Source: Branchinecta lynchi | Taxonomy: Eukaryota; Arthropoda; Branchiopoda; Anostraca; Branchinectidae | Length of the DNA: 64,000 nucleotides | NCBI GenBank assembly: GCA_023053575.1 | Contig: JAKZAP010000007.1 | Span: 16,583,508 to 16,647,507 of the forward strand | Direction: 5' to 3' | Translations under genes and position numbers: made by a program | Shown: positions 43,530 to 53,939 of the stretch, one piece after another | Layout of the letters: every line of letters begins with the position of its first letter | Position numbering within the stretch: the first letter of the stretch is position 1 | Notes under the pieces: generated by a model | What the model was told of the DNA's origin: nothing | Database searches by the model: none | The model's input: the letters and a program-made list of their open reading frames with translations, nothing else

Positions 43530-44660
43530 ATGGCACTTGCAGCTTCTCTCAAGTGCCATATACCGATCACTTTTCGGTCGGTCGGTCTGTCCACTGTTCT
43601 CGAGTTAGTGTACTTCCAGATCTGCTAGGACGATGAAGCTTGGCAGGCATGTCCGAGATCTGACCAAACTAACTTTTAATTTGTCACTTCCGGATCCGAC
43701 TACCGTAGGGAGGGGGTGGAGGGAGGAGGAATCCGGAATATTGAGGAACTTTGGAACGGGTGATCGGATCTTAGTAAAACTTGATATTTGGAAAGACCTC
43801 GTGTCTCGGATGTCCCATTTCAAGTCGGACCGGATCCGATGAATGTGGAGGTGGAGGGGAGAACTGGAAATCTTGATTCACGCTTAGAGTGGACCGACCG
43901 GGAAGAAACATAGCGGGAAGAACAAGCACAAGAACTAGGTACACCAGTGACAGAACCGGACCGGATTCGGGTACTGTGGGGAGTTGGTGGGGGTCCGGAA
44001 TTCGGGTGATCGCGAGTTAAGGTACTTCCAGATGTGCTAGGACGATGAATCTTGGCTGGAACATTAGAGGCTTGACAAGATTGGCTCACAAATTGTCGCT
44101 TCCCAGATCCGATCATCCCTTAAAGTACTCATCTTAACCGCAAAGTACAAAAAATACTTTTAAGCAAAATATACATTTTCATGGTTCCCATCCGCCCATG
44201 ATCATTTTTGTCTTGAGGGTTTTCTCAGAAATGATTTCCAGCTCCCTCCAATTGCGCACCTTAACCGCAAAGTGAAAAATAGCTTTTGCAACAAACGAAA
44301 TATATTCATGATCCAAGGGCCCATGATTATTTTTGCCTAAGGTTTTTTGCTTATAAGTCAATTCCTTCAAGAAAAAAAAAATACTTTCGTGCTAAATATA
44401 TATTTTTGTGATCCCCATCATCATTTTTTTACAGATGAATTTATAGCGCCCTTAAAGTGCACATTGTCAGAGCCTAGTGCAAAAATAAAACAATTTGTAC
44501 CAAACGATAGGCTAAATTCTCGTGTTTCCCAGATGCCCATGATCATTCTTATCTGAAGGATTTTGCTTACAAATGACATAAACAAACCCACGAATTGGCA
44601 AATCCCAGCTTTCATCCTCTTACCCAGCCTTGCAAGTGACACGAGCTTCTAGTTCGTGTT
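43530..44660 (+). mobile_element. Family H element, complete, 1.13 kb
   Basis: The hairpin ATGGCACTTG CAGCTTCTCT CAAGTGCCAT starts directly after the TCTTGTT of the previous copy, followed by TCGGTCGGTCTGTCC. The core has fewer units, then the 3' region of GGGCCCATGAT / TTTTGCTTACAAATGA words. The end is the diverged CAAGTGACACGAGCTTCT then AGTTCGTGTT, after which ATGGCACTGT (44661) begins a third, aborted copy. Confidence 0.85.
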
Positions 44661-44931
44661 ATGGCACTGTCGAGAAGGGAAATAGATTTTGGTATCATGA
44701 AACACAGAAAGGGTGTTTTTTAGTAGAAAGACCATGTTTAACTTAGAGCAGAGCAATTGTATTTACTTTTAGCCCTTCTCAAGAACTAAGGGGAAACAGG
44801 TTGCACCAATTCGCCCTTTTCCATTTCTGCGCTACTAGCGGATAAGAACGGTTGGAAACGCTACTCCGAGTTGACGCGTAAAACTCGTGATCAGAACAAG
44901 ACTTAAAGTTTAACTGAAAAGGCAGCTTCTT

Positions 44932-45800
44932 TGTGGGATCCCAAAACGTAAGTGGAGACCTATGACATCGCAAGAGTGGTCGGTCTGTCCGTCAGTCCGT
45001 CTGTCAGCACGATAACTCTCGAAAGGAATGAGATGTTTTGATAAAACTTAGTCTGAGTATTCTTTGGGTCAAGGTTTAGGCCAAGTTCGTAGATGAGCTA
45101 GGTAGCCCTACAATTTAGGGGGTGGGGAGGGGGTTCAAGTTCAAAAAATATGTTTAAACAGCTAATGTGATAGTCGATTATGGGTTAAGAAGACATGCTG
45201 AACACGATGGTGAAAATTATTTTCTTGCCGGATAAGTAGTTCGTCCGGAATCCGGCAAAAACCGGAAAGTTGGTTAGAATTCAAAGTTCTATTTGAAGTT
45301 GATTAGATGTTTCTATTATGGCGTAAGAAGGCATGCTGAACACGATGATGAAAACCATTCGCTTGTCGGACAACTAGTTCGCCCGGAATCCGGCCAAACC
45401 GGAAGATCGGAATAATTAGATGACGGAATAATTAGATGACAGATTTAGGACTAAGAAAAGAGGCTGAGTCTGTATATGACAATCATTGTTTACCCGGACA
45501 TATAATTCGTCTGGAATCCGGTTGAATCCGGAAATCTTATAAGTTAAAGTTTTATTTGAATGTATTAGATGTTCTTTATGGGGATAAGGAGATACGCCGA
45601 ATTCGTTTCTGAATTCTTCTTTTTTTGCTGGACAAGTAGTTCGCTCAGAATTCTGCCGAAACCGGAAATTTGGCAGAAGTAAAGCAGGAAGTTTCGGTCA
45701 GTTTCGTCAAAATAGGATGATTAGCGTGGCGAAGACAACACCCAATTGGTTGGGTCAAATATTAGGTTTTTGGGATCCCATCGAAACCTTAAGTCTTGTT
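44932..45800 (+). mobile_element. Family F element, 0.87 kb
   Basis: GGGATCCCAAAACGTAAGTG at the start is followed by GGTCGGTCTGTCCGTCAGTC and GCACGATAACTCTCGAAAGG. Units with AAGAAGACATGCTGAACACG follow, and the end is TTGGGATCCCATCGAAACCT then TAAGTCTTGTT. It is non-coding. Confidence 0.75.
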
Positions 45801-45809
45801 AAATCTGAT

Positions 45810-46080
45810 TTTTGAATACACTGAAACGTTTTGGCCCATCTAAGAGATTGTGTATGCTTTCACTCAAGGCTCTAGTAGCCTACTGACGTTCAGAATATAC
45901 GCTGCTAGCTTGACCAAAAATTCGTCCAAACGCAGAGATTTTCAATTTGAAAACAAGCCTGCATTTGCAGGGTTAAAGACGCTGAGCGCCGAAAGGTCGC
46001 GGGGGACAAATGTAGGAGAATATGTTAACATATATTTTGGAAGGAATTTGCCATTTGTTTGTTTATTTTCGGTAATGGCT
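45810..46080. other. No gene identified
   Basis: An 83-codon frame at 45850-46101 has no recognised domain. Confidence 0.35.
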
Positions 46081-46134
46081 TACTTTTGTAGTTATATTTG
46101 ACAGTACAAAACGGATACGCCGGCTACAGTTTAT

Positions 46135-46182
46135 CAGAGCTATATTTCGGCTCTTCTTGGCAAGGATCCTCTTCAGGCTCAA
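46135..46182 (-). ncRNA. Hammerhead ribozyme (family B), core intact
   Basis: On the minus strand: stem I GAGC/GCTC; CTGAAGA; stem II GG, A, TCCTT, GCCAAG, AAGAG, CC with one mismatch; GAAA; TAT; A17. All catalytic positions are kept, so it may cleave, though less well than the 25.6 kb copy. Confidence 0.75.
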
Positions 46183-46219
46183 GCCGCTAAAGCTGGGAAA
46201 TTATAACGGATTTAGCGGC

Positions 46220-46268
46220 TTGAGCCCTGAAGAGAACCCTTGCCAAGAAGGGCCGGAATACAGCTCTA
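46220..46268 (+). ncRNA. Inactive hammerhead (family B)
   Basis: It is the partner of 46135-46182. An extra C before CTGAAGA, GGAA in place of GAAA and TACA in place of TATA break the core. Stem I GAGC/GCTC and stem II CCCTT/AAGGG remain. Confidence 0.75.
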
Positions 46269-46800
46269 ATAAAATGTAGCTGACGTATCCATTTTGTACT
46301 GTCAAATATGATTCGCAGGCAGCTTAGGTTGAATAATATTTACCTTTGTAGTTGGTAGAGAGACAGGCGCATAGAGGTACTACGAATCCCAAAGATTAAA
46401 TTCATTCGTTGAAATCCTTTATTTGTGGACAGCGGACAAACTGAGCAATGCATTTTATCGGGTTTTCAGGGCTATTATAGTCAATGTATCATATGTAATT
46501 AGACTGTCGGGTCTTCGCCCTTTCCGACTAAACTTTAAAACCAAAGAATTGGAAATATTCAGCCTAAATGTTGTTAACTAACAGAAACCTACGGAAAGCT
46601 AAGAGCAGTAATCACTAATGAACAAAAAATCTTAATCAGTAACTCTAGCGTTAGCGAAGAGTTTCAGTCATCAGTTCGATGTAGCGTTTCCAATCGTACT
46701 TAGACCGCTAGGAGCGTTCGTTTGGAAACTCGTGAATTAGTGTGGAAGGTGCGTTCTGAATACTACGCCACTAAGAGGTCTGACCATGGTCTTTTTGTAG

Positions 46801-47069
46801 GGACAGCCGGCCTTTGGGCCGTTATGGGTACTCGTTCCTGGTCATCCAAAAAAGTACCGGACTCTTCCCAACGACTACTGCTGGAGGAATCCCACGAAGA
46901 ATACAGCAGAGATCCGTCGGGAAACCAGAACGGGTCACCGAAACGGTTGGACCGACAGTACAGACCGACACCGAGTGTTATACCTGGACATCGGTACAAT
47001 CATCCCCCCATAGGAGGAGGTTGGCCGGAAGGAGGCGGGAAGTGTGAAAAGAAGTCAAATTACTCAGAG
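46801..47069 (+). CDS. Candidate internal exon, unknown product
   Basis: GGTCTTTTTGTAG is a good acceptor at 46800, and CAGAG/GTAAGA at 47069/47070 is close to the consensus donor. Between them 269 bases stay open in one frame: GTAGLWAVMGTRSWSSKK, LLLEESHEEYSRDPSGNQ, KRLDRQYRPTPSVIPGHR. The piece is hydrophilic, Arg/Pro/Gly-rich and GC-richer than its flanks. No family is recognised. The opposite strand is also partly open, which lowers confidence. Confidence 0.33.
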
Positions 47070-47379
47070 GTAAGAGGAACAGTTCGTCCGTGTCAAGCGT
47101 AAACACGTATCTCCCTTTTTCAAAACTTTTCAGGAGGCGAAAAAAAGATAATAACTTCTTCTCGTTAGTAGTGCAGCCCCCTATGTTAATCCGTGATACG
47201 TGGTTTCCATCTTGGTTGTATCTCCCAAACTACGAGTCGGAGGCAATCGAGATACGCACCGTTCGACGCAGAATTTTTTTTTTTCAGAAAAAGTGGAAAT
47301 CGCAAATTTGACCAGATACGTGGTTTCTGCTTGACACCGATGAGTTAATGTTTGAACGAACAGGGCTGAGATGCGACAG

Positions 47380-47577
47380 TGAATGAATGAATGAAATTGA
47401 ATAGCCATTTTTAAGACAGAAGTCACAAACTAAGTATGAGAAAAAGGAGGAAAACAGACAAGAACATACAACAAGTAACACATAGACTGTGATAATCGTA
47501 TTAACACACGGGGCAACATAGCCCTGCACAAAGTGTGGCTAGCATCAAGCGAACGGATATAATGAATGAATGAATGA
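47380..47577. repeat. Segment bounded by GAAT microsatellites
   Basis: (GAAT)n tracts at about 47383-47397 and 47562-47577 bracket ~165 bp. On the minus strand the first part reads like a LINE 3' tail ending in ATTCATTCATTC. The nature is uncertain. Confidence 0.35.
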
Positions 47578-47579
47578 TT

Positions 47580-49146
47580 TTCTTAACCCATTCTAAACAC
47601 GAAATGTGACAAATGGAGTATAAAGTATAGTATGGAGGATAATAGTGCGCACTTCGCTCAGATACTGCAGTAATGGATTGGTGAAATTATAATTTGCCGA
47701 TAATCTAGAATTACGGGCTCATGAGGGTAGTCCTAGAAGATGTTTGCAATACCTATAAAACGTGGAACGGATGCATTTTTTATGTTTCGCAGTCAGTAGT
47801 GACCAGAATGACGTCAGCGCTAGTATGTGCGGCATAGCGAATGCGGAGTAGCGCCGGGCCAGTATGTGCCATGCCGATTGTAACGACGCTTAGACGCAAT
47901 GAGTATCCCGTATGTTTTTCTAGACGTTACCACAAAAAACGATACAAGACAGGAACGAGTTGCTGTCATTTCCGACCAAATAGACAGACTGAGGTAAACA
48001 ATCGAGAATGCAGATTGAAGAATGTGATCCTCGAAGTATATATTAATTTTCTCTGTATCAGACTTTTGGTGAATCAGACTTTCACTATCAGACTTTTGGT
48101 GAAGAAGACAACCTCGTTCTTGACAGAAAGAACCCGAAAATTTTCTTCAAAATACGCAACCGATCGGCTCAGGTTCAACACATCATCCGCGTAATTCAAT
48201 AGCTACAAGTCTGTACCTTCATACACAGCTGATTCTTACAGTCTAGTTATTCACTCAAATAGGCTTGAAGATCAGATGAAAATGCATTATTTCGTTGCAC
48301 CGTTATGCAGAGCGTGTTCGACCCTGCTTACCATTGTTACTACGCATGACGTTGCGAATCCTGGCTTATTGGCGTCAAGACTGGAACATATTTTTCTATT
48401 TTCGTCAAAATATCGTGCCACGGGCCCATCAGGCCAATCACGTCACAGTGATCGTAGTTACCAGGCTAGGTACGCACCCGAGCCGAGCGTGGTAAGCAAA
48501 TAGTTAGTATTAATTACTATTTTGAGAACGTTGGAACGGTCGGCGTTGTAACTTTTCACGAGGTTGGAAGGAAAATAGTAACTAATAGTTAATGTTGTTA
48601 GAAGGGTGGAACACGAATAGATTTTCATCGAATGAACTTCATTTTTAAGATTTGTGTTACCTCTGTGTGCTTTCGTGGCCCGACTGACAAGGTTCAATCC
48701 GACACGGAAAGTTTGAATTCCAACAAAAGCGTCCTTTTAAATGGCTAACCAAGCGAAGCTTAGAAATATTCGATTAGGTCACCTCTGAAAAAGCCCGGTA
48801 TTGCGTGTTATCACAATTATTTATTTACACAGGCTACTTTTTTCTGACTACGTGGTCATGTGTCCGCCAGTTTTGTAAGATCACGGGTTGGGCTGAAAGC
48901 ATTCAAGAAAGAATGCAGTTCGTTCAACACCTCTTTTTAGCTGTTAATGGAATGGAAGGGTGTCTTTCATCCGGAGATAGGGGTGATTCATTGAATTCTT
49001 GGACTGAAAATTAAATACATCGGACAAACAAATCGTCTGTGCGGACGCCTTTGTCTTGGTCCGTCTGCCAGAGTTAATGAGGTGAAGCTGTCGCGTTTGA
49101 AGAAGAGGTTGAGCTATCTTCGCTGTGTCATGTACAATCTTCTTGT
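47580..49146. other. No gene identified; one copy of repeat D
   Basis: Repeat D words stand at 48245-48305. A 117-codon frame at 47841-48194 contains a short internal repeat (ATCAGACTTTTGGTGAA, twice) and no domain I recognise. Confidence 0.35.
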
Positions 49147-49225
49147 ATGACATTTGAAGCTTCCGGCTCAAGAGTCATGCATCGATCGTTATTTCTGTCC
49201 GTCGGTCTGTCATTCACAGTTTTCG
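49147..49225 (+). mobile_element. 5' end of a family H element, split by family F
   Basis: ATGACATTTG and CAAGAGTCAT correspond to the mutated start hairpin, followed by CTGTCCGTCGGTCTGTCATT. The continuation of the same H copy is at 50169, beyond the inserted F element. Confidence 0.75.
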
Positions 49226-50168
49226 GGATCCCAAACGTAAGTGGAGGGATACCTATGGCATCGCAAAAGTTGTCCCTCCGTCCGTCCGTCCGTCTGTAAG
49301 CACGATAACTCTCAATATTTTGATGAAAATGGTGTGAGGATTGTTGGGGTCAAGGGTAAGGTCAAGTTCGTAGATGGGCTCTGTAGCCCTATATTTGGGG
49401 TTGGGGAGGGGGTTCAAATTAAGGGACAAACTAAATATTTTTAAACAGCTAATGTGATAGTCGATTATGGGGTAAGAAGACATGCTGAGCACAATGGTGA
49501 AAATCATTTTCTCGCCGGACAAGTAGTTCGTCCGGAATCCGGTAAAAACAGGAAAGTTTGTTAAAAGTAAAAGTTTCATTTGAAGTTGATTAAATGTTTG
49601 ATTTAGGGGTAAGAAGACATGCTGAACACGATGGTGAAAACCGTTTTCTCGCTGGACAAGTAGTTCGTCCGGAATCCGGCAAATACCGGAAAGTTGGTTA
49701 GAAGTAAAAGTTTCATTTGAAGTTGATTAAATGTTAGATCTAGGGGTAAGAAGAGACGTATATGTATATGACAATCATTATTTGCCCGGACATATAATTA
49801 GTCTGGAATCCGGTTGTACCCGCATTTTTTTAAGTCAAAGTTTTATTTAATGTTGATTAAAAGTTCTTATAGGGATAAGGAGATACGCTGGATTCGTTTC
49901 TGAATTTTTTTTTTTTTTGCTGGACTAGTAGTTCGCTCGGAATTCGGGCGAAACCGCAAATTTGGCAGAAGTAAAGCAGGAAGTTTCGGTCAGTATCGTC
50001 AAAATAGATATGGCCTATAGATATATAGATTGATAGATAGATGGAATATCTGAGCTCGGTTTTCTTTGATGATTAGCCTGGCGAAAACTGGATCTGGCGA
50101 AGACAAGACCCAATTGTCTGGATCAAGTCTTAAATTTTTGGAATCCCATCAACACCTTTGGTCTTGTT
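49226..50168 (+). mobile_element. Family F element inserted in family H, 0.94 kb
   Basis: It runs from GGGATCCCAAACGTAAGTGG, through CCGTCCGTCCGTCCGTCTGT and the 136-bp units, to TTTGGAATCCCATCAACACC then TTTGGTCTTGTT. Left and right H sequences (CACAGTTTT and CTATTCGGGCACTTCC) join to the order seen uninterrupted at 34850 and 40635, so the boundaries are exact to a few bases and no sizeable target duplication was made. Non-coding. Confidence 0.82.
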
Positions 50169-50560
50169 CTATTCGGGCACTTCCACATAAGCTAGGACGA
50201 TGGAACTGAGGATGCTGACTTGCCTTGCTTGTAAAAGACTCTACCCAGTGCTGTAGGAAACTTGCATTCTCCGGATTCGATCATCCGTGGGGATGGGGAA
50301 TTGCTGACCTTGTGACAGGCTATGACTAAGTTTTGAAGGGGTGATTCGATGTAGTGAAACTTGGTGGGTGTTATGAGAAGATGCCCTGGATTATCAGTCT
50401 ATGTGTTCGAAACGGACTCGGCTACGGTGAGGAGAGTTCGAGGGGGGGGGGGGTTGATGTTGTGTGTATGTCTAGGGACCAAACGCGTAAGAGCGATTTC
50501 GAAGAAACTCGCCCGACCAGTGTCCAAGAGGTCTCCCAATTTTAAACAGAAGCTGTAGTA
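50169..50560 (+). mobile_element. Continuation of the split family H copy
   Basis: ATTCGGGCACTTCCACATAA and GCTAGGACGATGGAACTG start it. Units with AAGGGGTGATTCGATGTAGT and a G run follow. The 3' terminus is absent. Confidence 0.7.
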
Positions 50561-50889
50561 TCATCGTGACCAATCAAATTTGCCTTCTTTGCCAGTTCTT
50601 GTGGGTGGATTATTGCTTTATCTTAATAAATTGAAAGATTCTAGGCTACACAACTTTGTTTGTCTCTTCCGCTTTGCTTTTTTCTGATTATTTTGTATCG
50701 CGATTTAAAGACGAATTGGCTCGACCACACCACCATTTCGGAGACCAAAGTTTTTCACATAGTCTTCCGAGGACGTGACGTGTCTCGAGGCTCTTAGCTA
50801 GTGCTGTTTGTCCAAGTTTCCCCGAAGCTTACTTTTTCTGCGACTGTAAGCTCTCTTAAAAAGTCTCGAGACTAGTTTATGAGGGATCG

Positions 50890-52235
50890 CACCCTCCTCA
50901 GTTTTTAGTGGAGTTTTCCTTGGAACAATCCACTATTGAAAGAGCTGTTGCAGCTTTCCGTTTTCGGTTTCTGGTTTTCACGGAGCTCATAACTCGTGAA
51001 CCAGGTCAAGTTCGAACTTGGTACACTTGTAGATATTGAGGTCTAGTTGTGCCTTTTTGGGGTCCCAACTCCCCCACCCACCCGGTTCAGGGGCAATTGG
51101 GCAAAGGTTGCCCATTGAGTCCAGTTCATAACCAGTGGACAATGACAGATAATAAGTTTAAAGCTGGTACAACTATACGCGCTGGAGTCTAGTTGTACTT
51201 AATATGGGACCCCCCACATCAACCAGGTTCAGGGACAATTGGGACCAGATTGTCTATTGAGTGGAGTTCATAATCATAACCCGTGAACAATGACGGAGAT
51301 AAAGTTGAAACTTGAGACAAGTGTTGGCGCTGGGTCTAGTTGTGCTTTTTAGGGGTCCAATCCCCCCTCCCCCCCCACACAAACACCTAGTTCATGGGCA
51401 ATTCGGCCCAGATTGCCCAGATATGTGGAGTTCTTAACTCGTGAACCATGACTGGCGTCAATTCGAAACTTGGTATTATTGTTGAGACTGGGATCTAGTT
51501 GTACTTTAAGTGGTCCGAAATCTCCACACTCACCCGGTTCTGGGGCAATCGTGCCAAAATTGCCCCGTGGCCAAGATCTTAACTTTACCACGGTTGGAGC
51601 TAGAATGACGAACTTTCCTGTACCTATATCCTCTTGCTCCGAAGAAAATCTTGAGACTGCACCTCCCACACCCTCCCCGTTCGTGGGCAATTGGGCCCGG
51701 ATTGCCCATGATTTAAGATTTTGTGAATCGTTACCGGTATCAACATTTAAAATTGGTATATTGGGGTCTAGTTTAAAGTTATTCTTCTCCCCCCCCCCCC
51801 ACACACACACAAACAAACATACCTTCACCCAGAGGAGTTACTTGCCAAAATGTTTTTTTTTTGGGGGGGGGGGGGGAATAGGCATTTACCGACTGGCTGG
51901 TAATTTGTACCGAGTGTTTTTGCAGAAAAACGACTGTTTTCAAGAAAAAAACGACAGATTTTCAGAAGAACCGACTGTTTTGATAAACAAAATTTACTGA
52001 TTTTCAGAAAAAAATGACTGTTTTCATGAAGAAAATCAACTGTTTTGACCAAAAATTGCGGCGCTTCTGGCAGCAACATTGTGGGGGAGAGCCCCCCCCA
52101 CCCCAGTCGTGACTCCTCTGCCTTCACCGTTCCTCGTATCAAGGGCGACTGTGCCCAGTTCATAGCTTGCAAACAATGGCAGGTATCAGGTAGAAACTTG
52201 GAAGTTCGTGAACGAGAACACTCATCAAACTAAAA
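50890..52235 (+). repeat. Family T minisatellite-cored repeat, copy 2
   Basis: Units contain GGGCAATTGGGCC or variants at 51091, 51233, 51396, 51543 and 51685 (spacing 142-163 bp), each with a segment like ATAACTCGTGAACC, an AACTTGGTA and a C-rich run. The unique start (AGTTTTTAGTGGAGTTTTCC and TTCGGTTTCTGGTTTTCACG) is the reverse complement of the end of copy 1. A hAT-like MITE is nested at 51830-52120. The 176-codon frame at 51470-52000 crosses that insertion and is an artefact. Confidence 0.75.
51830..52120. mobile_element. hAT-like MITE, 291 bp, nested in family T
   Basis: Perfect 8-bp duplication CCTTCACC (51822-51829 and 52121-52128). Ends are CAGAGGAGTTACTTGCC and, inward from the right, CAGAGGAGTCACGACTGGGG. 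The interior repeats CGACTGTTTTCA / CAGAAAAA words like the element at 7040. It is younger than the T copy it interrupts. Confidence 0.85.
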
Positions 52236-52331
52236 TCTCGTATACCTGTACACAGCACTTTTCATAAGATGTGCATTGCGTTGTTTGGTTTCATGTTTCG
52301 CAGAGGGTTTGAGGTGTCAATTAATCACAAC

Positions 52332-52640
52332 ATGAGTTTTCGCGTTAGGAAGGGCAGGATGAAATGGGATCTGAAACTTAACGACTTTGACATTAGTGTG
52401 TTGGAATAAGCCTACGGGGTTTATACGAAGCTAAACTGGAAAGACAAAGATGTACAATACTGTGATTGGAGACCGAATTACGATTTACGCGAAGGGATTA
52501 CGTTTCCTGAACTAACATGTGTTCTCGCGTGGAAGGTGTCAGATGAGACGCACTTTGAAAATGTATGACGTTGACATTAGAGTGTTCGAGCAAGGTCGTA
52601 AACGAAGTGTGTTGGAACAAACCTACAATGCTCATAGCGA
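52332..52640 (+). repeat. Two diverged copies of a protein-like ~190-bp unit
   Basis: From about 52332 one frame reads FRVRKGRMKWDLKLNDFDIS; from about 52520 another reads FSRGRCQMRRTLKMYDVDIR. The DNA is also similar (TTGACATTAGTGTGTTGGAA and TTGACATTAGAGTGTTCGAG). The first copy stops soon after, while the second continues open to 52911 (130 codons from 52519). Whether this is a decayed coding duplication or a non-coding repeat is unclear; no family is recognised. Confidence 0.4.
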
Positions 52641-53689
52641 GCATAACCGATTGTTTGAGAAATGGCCTGAGCCGTGGTTTGAGAGCTCAGTTGTTGGTTT
52701 ACGGATAACAATAGTAAACGTTACGGGAAGGGAGAAATCTAAGTCAGTTCAGTTCATTCTTTTACACTCCACGTCTGAGCGCTTTTGTTGCCTAAATCTG
52801 GTTGCCCTATGCCAAATCGTGGGTACACGGGGCCAATATCGGAAGGGGAACCGGCAAGGGGCTAAAGTGGTAACTGTAACGTGCGAAAATTTCAAATTTC
52901 TGTTTCATTAAAAAATTTCTATTTCATTCATCAACACAATTTTTTTTTGTTTTATATGTTACCAAAAAGGAGGCCCCGGATCCGGGCCTGGATTTGAGTA
53001 AAGTTCATAAATCAACGAACCAGAATTATTTTGTAATTGAGTGTACACGGATATTCTCACTGTCTTGGGGGGGGGGGGGGGTCGTTCCTTCTTTCTCTTT
53101 AGAGGATGGGTTCGCGCAAAAGTGCCGCTTCACTACCGCTGTCGGGACTGTTTCGGCCGAAGTTCAGCATCAAAGAGGGGTGGTCGCCTTCTTTTTTTCC
53201 GTTGGCGACTAACTTTCCTACTAAAGTCTGTGAGGCGAACAGGCTGGCTCCTTTATAGCAAAGTGTCTGCTCGAAGTATTGTTTTCGGTCTGGAGAAATT
53301 ATCCAACGAAAGGTTTCTTGTAAAACGACTTGGCAAGTCTCGTCACGACTCTGCGACGATGAAAGCTAGGCATTTGGTTCTTGTGCCAATTTTTGCTGAG
53401 GCGGTTTTAGTACGTTACTTGCATCTGATCTTCAGTCTCGTCTGAAGCCAAGTTGTATTGGTAGACCCAACCCTTTGCCAACGCGATAGAGGTTGCTTAG
53501 CCGTATAATCAGAGAATTAATTATGTCGCTTTGAGTAGAAGTTAGGAAGGATAAAAGGGGTACGGTGAGAGTTCAGTCTCGCGAATTGTTTTTTTATTTT
53601 TTTTCTCTTAGCAAATAGGGTAACCGAATTAAGATACTTGCTACACAAAGGTCACATTATTCTGTTCTGTAGTGCTGTACTCCATTTGA

Positions 53690-53935
53690 AATGGTTTGTG
53701 TGACCGCATTCTCTTAAAGGACCTGTCTTACCTATAATAGTAACGCAACCTACTTCCATAATTAGCCTACACCATCAACCTACACCTACACCCAGTCAAC
53801 GGGTCTCGGAAAAGGCTTAAAACAGCCAAAACTGTGGGTTATTTGTTGAAGTCACAGCCTAGTTTTAAAGTATTCAGACATTTTAAAATACTGTACCCTA
53901 AGTTGAAGAGTAAATAGTGAGAGGGGTCCTTTAAG
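53690..53935 (+). repeat. Dispersed repeat R, copy 3
   Basis: AACGCAACCTACTTCC, GGAAAAGGCTTAAAACAGCC, AAACTGTGGG and AGTAAATAGTGAGAGGGGTC match the copies at 29.0 and 37.5 kb. Confidence 0.5.
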
Positions 53936-53939
53936 GTGG

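Larger units (their letters stand above)
46094..46340. mobile_element. Foldback hammerhead element (family B), 247 bp, with target duplication
   Basis: TACTTTTGTAGTT (46081-46093) and TACCTTTGTAGTT (46341-46353) flank it, a 13-bp duplication with one change. The left arm (minus) and right arm (plus) are inverted copies: ACAGTACAAAACGGATACG, a hammerhead, AGCCGCTAAAGC, then the mirror order to CATTTTGTACTGTCAAATAT. The right arm extends ~30 bp further (GATTCGCAGGCAGCTTAGGT). The build is the same as 25297-25727 but with other stem sequences. No protein. Confidence 0.87.

Noticed and set aside
51470..52000. 176-codon plus-strand frame
   Set aside because: It starts in family T and runs across the boundary of a nested hAT-like MITE, so it cannot be an inherited gene.
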